NCBI RefSeq assembly: GCF_015234275.1
Contig: NZ_JADGII010000001.1
Length of the DNA: 64,000 nt
From: Prosthecochloris ethylica
GTDB lineage: Bacteria; Bacteroidota; Chlorobiia; Chlorobiales; Chlorobiaceae
Reading direction: 5' to 3' (one strand)
A program made the translations under genes and the position numbers. This document shows, piece by piece, positions 58,174 through 64,000 of this stretch (positions within the stretch are counted from its first letter, which is position 1; every line of letters begins with the position of its first letter). Under the pieces are notes generated by a model that searched no databases, had not been told where the DNA came from, and was given only the letters and a program-made list of their open reading frames with translations.

Positions 58174-60534
58174 TTACATTCTTTGTTTTCGGAAACCGGC
58201 GGCACCTCCAGAAACCACCAGCAGAAGAGCCAGGATGACTCCGGCTGCCGACCAGCGACGCCCCGCAGCAAAACAGGAGCGATCGCAGACCAACTCTATA
58301 CGGTGCTCGCCCGGCGGAACCACGATACCGTGCAACACCCCGTTGACCGCGTATGGTTCCACCTGTTTCCCGTCAACCAGGGCCTTCCAGCATGTCGGCA
58401 GATAGACCTCGGATATCACGAGAAACGCTCTGCCGTCAGTTCGTACCCGGAACATCCGTCTTTCCGGTGTCCGCTCGATGGCGACAACCTCTCCATGCTC
58501 AAACGACTCTGTCCCCTCCCATGGAACACGCTCGGCAAATACCTTGTCACGAACATCCAGGCCTCGAGACAGCATGACGTCCAGCGCACTGGCGGACGTG
58601 TCCACGCCTGTAACAGCATCGGTAAACCATGCGCGTTCCAGGGCATCGCGGAGCCGGTAGACCGTTACATCCACCTCCCCCCCGGGAAGCTGCAGTGGTG
58701 CATCGAGTACCGGCTCGAGATCAGGATGGTCAATCCCGCCTGCACTCAGCACGTATCCGACATTCAGCATCCTGAGCACCCTGGTGTCGGCAAGATTGCC
58801 GGTGGCCTGCAGAAGAGCGTCGTACCGAGCCGGCTTGGCCGGATGGTACCCCCCGGCAGATTCGATGCCGAGCGCAGTAAACTTGTTTTCACCGAACAGT
58901 GAACCAGCCGGATATATCCGGAATATACCCGGTTGACCCGCAAGAAAACGCGTCACCTCATCAGGGCCGAGCGCACGCTCCAGCTTGTCGCGCGACACCA
59001 GTTGCGACCGCCGCAGTGACTCACGTGCCGGATATACGATAGAGGTATCGACCAGCAGAAGATCTGAAAGCGCGAGCAGCAGGACTGCAAAACCGACAAT
59101 TCGTCCCTGAACCGCTCCGCGGTGCCGGAGCCAGAAAAGGCCGATGAGCAGTGCCGCCATGACCACCACTCCGCGTACGCTCCCCCTGAACTGCTCCCAG
59201 CGCACATCGTCAACAATACGAGCCAAAGCAGCCGGAACCCCACGGACCGGAGGAAACAGTGAACGGAGAGAGGATTCAATCCAGGGTTCCGCCAGAAGCA
59301 CACCGATAAGCACTACCGCAAACAGGAGCGACACCGTTTTCAGCATACGGGTTCCCTGCTGTCCGCCGGGCCGCTCGAGAAGAGTATGCAGGCCAAAGCC
59401 TGCCAGGAGGCAGAGATGGAGCATGACCGCGGCGAGCGACATGGACGGCACCCTGAAGCGGTTGAAGAACGGGGCATAGTGGTACATCAGATCGTACACC
59501 GGACTCCAGAACGTTCCGAATGCAACCAGAAGCAGGAAAAGAGACGAAGCCAGCAGAAACCGGACGAACAGGTTGCCCCTCCATGACCAGGCCCCGACAG
59601 CAGCGAGGACAAGCACGACAAAACCGGCATAGTTGGGATAATCCGTAAACGGCATGAACCCCCAGTACGACACCCCGCCGAAACCGAATGCGCCGGGCAA
59701 CAGCAGTGTCAGCAGTTCCGCCGGATGCTGTGACCACATAGTGGCATACTCGTAGCCCGCCCCCCCTCCGGAGCCCCCCCGAACGGACAAGGGCGCATAG
59801 TCGAGAGCTGGCAGATACACCTGCAGGGAAATAACGACTCCGAGACCCAGTGCAAGGCCCAGCGAAGCCATTGCCGGCAGCGACCCCCTGAAAGAGGACC
59901 TTCGCCCGAGCAGCACGACAATGGCAAGAATCGCCAGAGCGATCCAGCTGTAATAGGCAATCTGTACATGGGCCCGCTGCAGCTGAAATCCTGCAAGCAG
60001 GGCAAGCATCCCTATATCGGAAACCCTGCGGTCACGAAGCACCCTGAGCGCCGCCCAGAGCACCCACGGCATATAGGCGGACGTCATAAGCTGACTTCCG
60101 TGCCCGTACACGAACATCGTCACCAGATAAGGATTGAGCATGAACGCCGTCCCACCCAGTACCGCCGCGGTTCGCCGCAGACGACACGATCTCAGAAGCA
60201 CATACCCGCCGGCCCCGGCAAAAACCATATGCAGCAGCTGCAGCAAGAGACCGCGGACCTGCACCCATTCAAGCAGCACGCCCGGGTAATACAGGCCATT
60301 GAGATAACTGAACGCCGCCACACTCGGCATACCGCAAAACGACCACGGCTGCCAGAGAGGATAGTGCCCTGACGACTCATGCACGTCGTCGAGTGCCATG
60401 GAAAGAGCCATGGGATGAACACTGTCCGGCGATGCCGGCACCATTCCCTGAAAGACAACAGGAAAAAACAGTCCGGAAACGAGCGCCAGGCAGAGCGCAG
60501 CAATCCCCGCGGAATCCGTATACATTCTCTTCAC
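58174..60534 (-). CDS. YfhO-family membrane protein
   Basis: Polytopic membrane protein of 786 residues with about twelve hydrophobic helices in the first 510 residues (the first near 8-30) and a large soluble C-terminal domain before a last helix (about 760-780). The N-terminus shows the PDSVHPMALSM and SGHYPLWQPWSFCGMP stretches typical of YfhO, in which Bacillus members aid glycosylation of lipoteichoic acid. The GTG at 60534 makes a GTGA overlap with the flippase stop; an ATG at 60525 is an alternative. Probably adds or transfers sugar at the outer face of the membrane; inferred. Confidence 0.83.
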   Translation of the reverse strand: MKRMYTDSAGIAALCLALVSGLFFPVVFQGMVPASPDSVHPMALSMALDDVHESSGHYPLWQPWSFCGMPSVAAFSYLNGLYYPGVLLEWVQVRGLLLQLLHMVFAGAGGYVLLRSCRLRRTAAVLGGTAFMLNPYLVTMFVYGHGSQLMTSAYMPWVLWAALRVLRDRRVSDIGMLALLAGFQLQRAHVQIAYYSWIALAILAIVVLLGRRSSFRGSLPAMASLGLALGLGVVISLQVYLPALDYAPLSVRGGSGGGAGYEYATMWSQHPAELLTLLLPGAFGFGGVSYWGFMPFTDYPNYAGFVVLVLAAVGAWSWRGNLFVRFLLASSLFLLLVAFGTFWSPVYDLMYHYAPFFNRFRVPSMSLAAVMLHLCLLAGFGLHTLLERPGGQQGTRMLKTVSLLFAVVLIGVLLAEPWIESSLRSLFPPVRGVPAALARIVDDVRWEQFRGSVRGVVVMAALLIGLFWLRHRGAVQGRIVGFAVLLLALSDLLLVDTSIVYPARESLRRSQLVSRDKLERALGPDEVTRFLAGQPGIFRIYPAGSLFGENKFTALGIESAGGYHPAKPARYDALLQATGNLADTRVLRMLNVGYVLSAGGIDHPDLEPVLDAPLQLPGGEVDVTVYRLRDALERAWFTDAVTGVDTSASALDVMLSRGLDVRDKVFAERVPWEGTESFEHGEVVAIERTPERRMFRVRTDGRAFLVISEVYLPTCWKALVDGKQVEPYAVNGVLHGIVVPPGEHRIELVCDRSCFAAGRRWSAAGVILALLLVVSGGAAGFRKQRM

Positions 60535-62018
60535 GTTACTCGTACAAACTTTTTTGCTTGGGGAAACAGCTCCAAAATAACCTCCACATCCTCTCGCTCC
60601 AACTTCATAAGCCGGATTATGGGCAGGTACACCGCAAGAATAACGACAAAACCGGCAGCGAGAAAAAGCCCGGCAGGCAGCATCCCCGCAAACGGACGGA
60701 GCGCGAAAGCCGCGAGCCCTGACAATGCCCCTGCTGCCAGCGGCTTGAAGAGAGACCTCGAAAACAGGTGCATTCGCCAGAAAACAAGCACCTGTCCTCC
60801 ACGCAGAACAGCAAGAAACAGGTACACCACAGCAACGGCAGCCGCAGCACCAGTCAGAGAGTAGCGGGGGACAAGCACCATGTTGAGCGAAGCGTGCACC
60901 CCCAGTGCCAGCACGGCGTTCAGGGCACTCACCCCTCCACGGCCACCCATCTGCAGAACCTGATCATACAGGCCGGTCACCGCCTGCAACAGGACCGCCG
61001 CTGCCAGGAGAACGAGCACGGGCGCTGCCGAAATGAATTCGTCACCGAACATCGCCAGGACACACTCAGGCAACACCATCAGGAGTACGCAGAACGGCAC
61101 CGATGTCATGGCAATCCATCGCGTCACCGCCTGCAGCAGGTGCCGGAGCTCTTCGGTTCTCCGTTGCGCATGGAGCGACGCAAACAACGGGGCGGCTATT
61201 GCGGCAAATGCCAGCAGAAACGACCTGATGATCCCGGCGCTCCTGACAGCAGGCTGGTACAAGCCAGCTGTCGAGGGGCCCTGGAGCCAGCCGAGCATCA
61301 GGATGTCCAGCCAGTGGCTCACCATGCCCGCGAGGGCGACGAGCATCAGCGGCAGAGAGGAACGGAGTGCACCGGTCTCAAGCGGTGCACCGAGCACTGT
61401 CAGGGGATGTATCCCAGTTCTGACGGCAAGGCGCCATCCCATCCACACTGCCGCCACAAAAGCCGCAACCGGCATCGGAACAAGCAGGGCCTCTTCACGG
61501 CCCCCTGCAAGAAAGACGGCACCGGTCAGCACGATCATCCCCCCGGGAATCAGGATCTGGGAGGCCACGATTTTCGGACCAAGCTCACGCATGGCCTGGA
61601 GGGCATGCCCCCCGACAGCGACCAGCACGTGAAACGGCAGCGACAGGGCATAACAGGTCAGAGTCATGTCAAGAAGTGGTCCAGCCTCGAAAACGCCCGA
61701 CAGCGTGCCGGCGAAGAGAACAAGTACTGCGCTCACGGCAGCGGATACGAGGAGAGACATCTTCAGTGCCGAAGCTATCACCTCAACCGGTGCCTTCCCG
61801 TCACCGGGCCTGGAGTTCACAGCACGCAAAAGCAGCACATCGAGCCCGAGGACCGCAGCCACCTCCGCTATCTGCATCACGGACAGAGCAAGAGCATAGA
61901 TACCGAGCTCTTCAGCGCCAAGCAGGCGGGCGATCACCAGGTTGAGGATGAGGCGCAGAAGCTGCCCGACGGCGAATCCGGCAAATGAAATGCCGGCCTG
62001 CTGCAGCACGATTTTCAC
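60531..62018 (-). CDS. Polysaccharide flippase (Wzx/MATE-like)
   Basis: Membrane protein of 495 residues with about fourteen hydrophobic helices, of the polysaccharide-export MOP superfamily; it likely flips lipid-linked sugar units. The N-terminal GQLLRLILNLVIARLLGAEELGIYALALS region (anchors GQLLRL and LLGAEELG) is typical. The start is set at the GTG at 62018, which forms a GTGA overlap with the upstream GT2 stop and has a GGGGGG site; a frame to 62138 exists but its extra 40 residues are unlike a flippase. Confidence 0.9.
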   Translation of the reverse strand: MKIVLQQAGISFAGFAVGQLLRLILNLVIARLLGAEELGIYALALSVMQIAEVAAVLGLDVLLLRAVNSRPGDGKAPVEVIASALKMSLLVSAAVSAVLVLFAGTLSGVFEAGPLLDMTLTCYALSLPFHVLVAVGGHALQAMRELGPKIVASQILIPGGMIVLTGAVFLAGGREEALLVPMPVAAFVAAVWMGWRLAVRTGIHPLTVLGAPLETGALRSSLPLMLVALAGMVSHWLDILMLGWLQGPSTAGLYQPAVRSAGIIRSFLLAFAAIAAPLFASLHAQRRTEELRHLLQAVTRWIAMTSVPFCVLLMVLPECVLAMFGDEFISAAPVLVLLAAAVLLQAVTGLYDQVLQMGGRGGVSALNAVLALGVHASLNMVLVPRYSLTGAAAAVAVVYLFLAVLRGGQVLVFWRMHLFSRSLFKPLAAGALSGLAAFALRPFAGMLPAGLFLAAGFVVILAVYLPIIRLMKLEREDVEVILELFPQAKKFVRVT

Positions 62019-62884
62019 GCGCCCCCCTTTCTGCCGCCGCCAGCTCGACGGTAAAAAGAACCGACCGACACAATCCCGGACACCAGGCGGAACGGAGACA
62101 GCAGCAGGTAGCGTACAACTCCCGCCGTGCCACACCATTGACGAACGAGCCTGATCATGGCACGATGCTTCATCAGGATCTTCACCGGATGGAGTTCACC
62201 GCCCGCCGAAGAGGAAACCCTGTGCAGAACCTTTGCCTGCGGCACATACCGGATCTGCTTTCCGGCGCCTTTCAGTCGAAGTGACAGATCGACGTCCTCT
62301 GCATACATCCCGTAGATCTCATCGAATCCGCCGGCATCAAGAAAATCCCGGCAGCGAACCGCCATGCAGCAACCGGTTGCATACCCTGTCGGCCCTCCGA
62401 CATCATAACGCCCGTCGTCAGGCTCCCTGATCCCCCGGTGACAGACCCGCCCGGCCTCGAGATCGACAATGCCCCCGGCATACCACAACCTCTCGGGAAC
62501 TGCCGCAAAACAGATTTTCGGCACGCTTATCGCTGTTTCCGAACCATCACCGAGGGCCCGGACCAGTTCGAGCTCGAACCCGTCCCGGACAATCGTGTCG
62601 TTATTGAGAAAAACAGCGAACGAGGTGCCGGCCCCGGCTGCGTAACGGGCCCCGGCATTGCACGCCGCCCCGTATCCCCTGTTGTCATCGAGCCTCAGCA
62701 GTTCGCACCACGGGCAACGCGAGGCGATGCGATCAGGAGAACCATCCCGGGAACCGTTATCGACCACAATCACGCGAGCCCCGCGACCATGGGCCCCTTC
62801 AAGCGAATCCAGGCAGGCAAGCGTCTCTTCGGCATTGTTCCAGTTAACCACAATAACCGCAATCAGGTGTTCAGCATCGTTCAT
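62015..62884 (-). CDS. Glycosyltransferase family 2 protein
   Basis: GT-A fold enzyme of 289 residues. VVNWNNAEETLACLDSL opens the nucleotide-binding part, VVDNGSRDGS and FLNNDTIV give the metal-binding NND-type motif, and MYAEDVDLSLRL the acceptor/base region. It resembles rhamnosyltransferase-type GT2 enzymes. A GGGAGG site lies before the ATG at 62884, which overlaps the upstream GT4 gene by 14 bp. Confidence 0.93.
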   Translation of the reverse strand: MNDAEHLIAVIVVNWNNAEETLACLDSLEGAHGRGARVIVVDNGSRDGSPDRIASRCPWCELLRLDDNRGYGAACNAGARYAAGAGTSFAVFLNNDTIVRDGFELELVRALGDGSETAISVPKICFAAVPERLWYAGGIVDLEAGRVCHRGIREPDDGRYDVGGPTGYATGCCMAVRCRDFLDAGGFDEIYGMYAEDVDLSLRLKGAGKQIRYVPQAKVLHRVSSSAGGELHPVKILMKHRAMIRLVRQWCGTAGVVRYLLLSPFRLVSGIVSVGSFYRRAGGGRKGGA

Positions 62885-64000
62885 CGACGACCTCCCTCAG
62901 AAAATCCGCACACCCGGATGCCAGCCGATCCCACGAGTGCTGTTGGCGATACGCTCTGATAGCCCGTCGAGAACGCTCCCTGTCCCAGGACCCGAAAAAC
63001 CGGATAATCCCGGATGCCAGCAGCCCGGGAAGAGACGCATCGACAACAGAACCGGTCTTTCCATCCACAACGGATTCGCTCAGGCCGCCAGCCCGGCTGA
63101 CAATCACGGGGCGTTCATAACCGTATGCCTGCTGCACAACCCCGGACTGCGAAGCTCTCCTGTAGGGCAGCACCACCGCATCGGCAGCCATGAACACCAC
63201 GGAAACCATCTCGTCGGGAACAAATCCCGGTAACATTCTGACATGGGAACCTGCACCGACCGAAGACACCAGTGACCTGTAGCGTTCGACAGGCTCGAAA
63301 AACTCCCCCGCAATCACCAGTTGCACGCCGGGAAAGACGCTCGCCAGATGCGGCATGGCCCTGACAAGCACGTCGAGTCCCTTGTAGTGCCTGACATATC
63401 CAAAAAAAAGAAGAACCGGGCCATCATGCCGCTCAATTCCGAGGCGCTTCCTGGCAGCCAGTGCCGTGAGGCCGGCCGGCTGGCTCTCATAGACAGGGTG
63501 AAACAATCGGCGGCTTCTGAGCCCGGGATAATCGGAGGCAACCTGCCGATGAACATATCCCGAGAGGGTCACGACACCTGCCGCCCTCTTGAGCATCAGT
63601 CGCTTCAGAAGCGGTAAATCGAGCAGACGTTCATGCGACCGGTAATTATGCATGAGGATAACGACAGGAAGACCCGTCATGACGGCCATCAGGACGGAAA
63701 GCGGAGCGAGCAGGCCCGACCAGAAGGAAACCACGACCACATCATGCCCGTCGCTCCTGATATCACGGGCGCAGCGAAGCCAGCTCAACGGTCGAAACAG
63801 TTCGAGAGTTGCCTGACCTGGAAACGATATGTCAGCGCCAGGCAAGGGTTCTGCGAAAGAACGGCCCGAAAAGAGCAGACGGGGATAGAGCCGACGAAAA
63901 GGGTAGAGCCGGAGGCAGACTCCCTGCTGCTCATGCAGGGCTCCGGCAAGATCATGACTGAAGCGGGAGATCCCTCCTTTCACAGGAGGCAGCGGGGTAA
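62871..64000 (-). CDS. Glycosyltransferase family 4 protein, 5' end beyond the window
   Basis: GT-B glycosyltransferase. The frame stays open past 63983 to the window edge and reads TLPPVKGGISRFS, the usual N-terminal glycine-rich GT4 start, so the GTG at 63983 is internal. Donor-site features include VLLFFGYVRHYKGLDVLV (anchors FFGYVR and KGLDVL), PYRRASQSGVVQQAYGYERPVI (anchors PYRRAS and RPVI). About 376 residues are visible. First seen member of the polysaccharide operon. Confidence 0.92.
   Translation of the reverse strand, partial: TPLPPVKGGISRFSHDLAGALHEQQGVCLRLYPFRRLYPRLLFSGRSFAEPLPGADISFPGQATLELFRPLSWLRCARDIRSDGHDVVVVSFWSGLLAPLSVLMAVMTGLPVVILMHNYRSHERLLDLPLLKRLMLKRAAGVVTLSGYVHRQVASDYPGLRSRRLFHPVYESQPAGLTALAARKRLGIERHDGPVLLFFGYVRHYKGLDVLVRAMPHLASVFPGVQLVIAGEFFEPVERYRSLVSSVGAGSHVRMLPGFVPDEMVSVVFMAADAVVLPYRRASQSGVVQQAYGYERPVIVSRAGGLSESVVDGKTGSVVDASLPGLLASGIIRFFGSWDRERSRRAIRAYRQQHSWDRLASGCADFLREVVDERC

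Noticed and set aside
60768..61988. 406-codon plus-strand frame opposite the flippase
   Set aside because: It is antisense to the flippase; the translation is a low-complexity His/Gln/Arg-rich product typical of a reversed membrane protein gene.
60531..62138. Longer reading of the flippase from 62138
   Set aside because: The first 40 residues lie inside the GT2 gene and are unlike a flippase N-terminus; the GTGA overlap supports 62018.
56902..64000. Horizontally acquired surface-polysaccharide island
   Set aside because: Gene content is accessory-like, but base composition and codon use look similar to the neighbours, and no mobile element, tRNA junction or repeats flank the visible part.

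Overview
The window comes from a green sulfur bacterium (Chlorobi, family Chlorobiaceae); the species cannot be named. The case rests on dark-operative protochlorophyllide reductase genes (bchN, bchB, bchL) beside bchJ, lipid A and heptose synthesis genes typical of a Gram-negative envelope, and a glycogen synthase with an unusual N-terminal motif. Coding sequence is fairly GC-rich, gaps are AT-rich, and almost every gene looks like core genome. I see no phage, insertion sequence, CRISPR array or recognisable defence system.

Layout. 1-4114 (+): an RND efflux permease cut by the window edge and its TolC-like outer-membrane partner. 4118-6900 (-): cysK, nifS and nifU, a cysteine-to-Fe-S-cluster supply group. 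7090-10186 (-): a RodZ-like protein and a lipoprotein with a CHAT-like domain that lacks its catalytic core. 10481-13068 (+): a CBS-domain membrane protein, ndk and a uridine-kinase-like protein. 13081-24921 (-): a long tightly packed run, transcribed glgA, gmhB, hemW, GT117/DUF2723, lpxA, ROK kinase, comF, rsmE, AI-2E transporter, a four-helix-bundle protein and a D,D-carboxypeptidase. 25047-26799 (+): an Ig-like lipoprotein and bchJ, ending in a bidirectional terminator facing bchL.

27008-33138 (-): engB, purA, a thiamine-binding-like protein, then bchN, bchB and bchL, whose products reduce the D ring of protochlorophyllide without light. 33427-36843: cysS (+), a mannose-1-phosphate guanylyltransferase-like gene (-) and rsmG (+).

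36901-56733 (-): about 20 kb of merged str, S10, spc and alpha operons, in transcription order rpsL, rpsG, fusA, tuf, rpsJ, rplC, rplD, rplW, rplB, rpsS, rplV, rpsC, rplP, rpmC, rpsQ, rplN, tRNA-Gly, rplX, rplE, rpsN, rpsH, rplF, rplR, rpsE, rpmD, rplO, secY, map, infA, rpmJ, rpsM, rpsK, rpsD, rpoA, rplQ. A tRNA-Gly(UCC) gene sits between rplN and rplX. 56902-64000 (-): the downstream part of a polysaccharide operon (two or three glycosyltransferases, a flippase and a YfhO-like membrane protein); its first gene runs off the window.

The most unusual items are proteins that keep a family fold but have lost hallmark residues: the CHAT-like lipoprotein, the ROK kinase without its zinc site, the guanylyltransferase with altered signature residues, and the glycogen synthase without its Lys-x-Gly-Gly motif. 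The in-operon tRNA also stands out. No complete undescribed system is evident.
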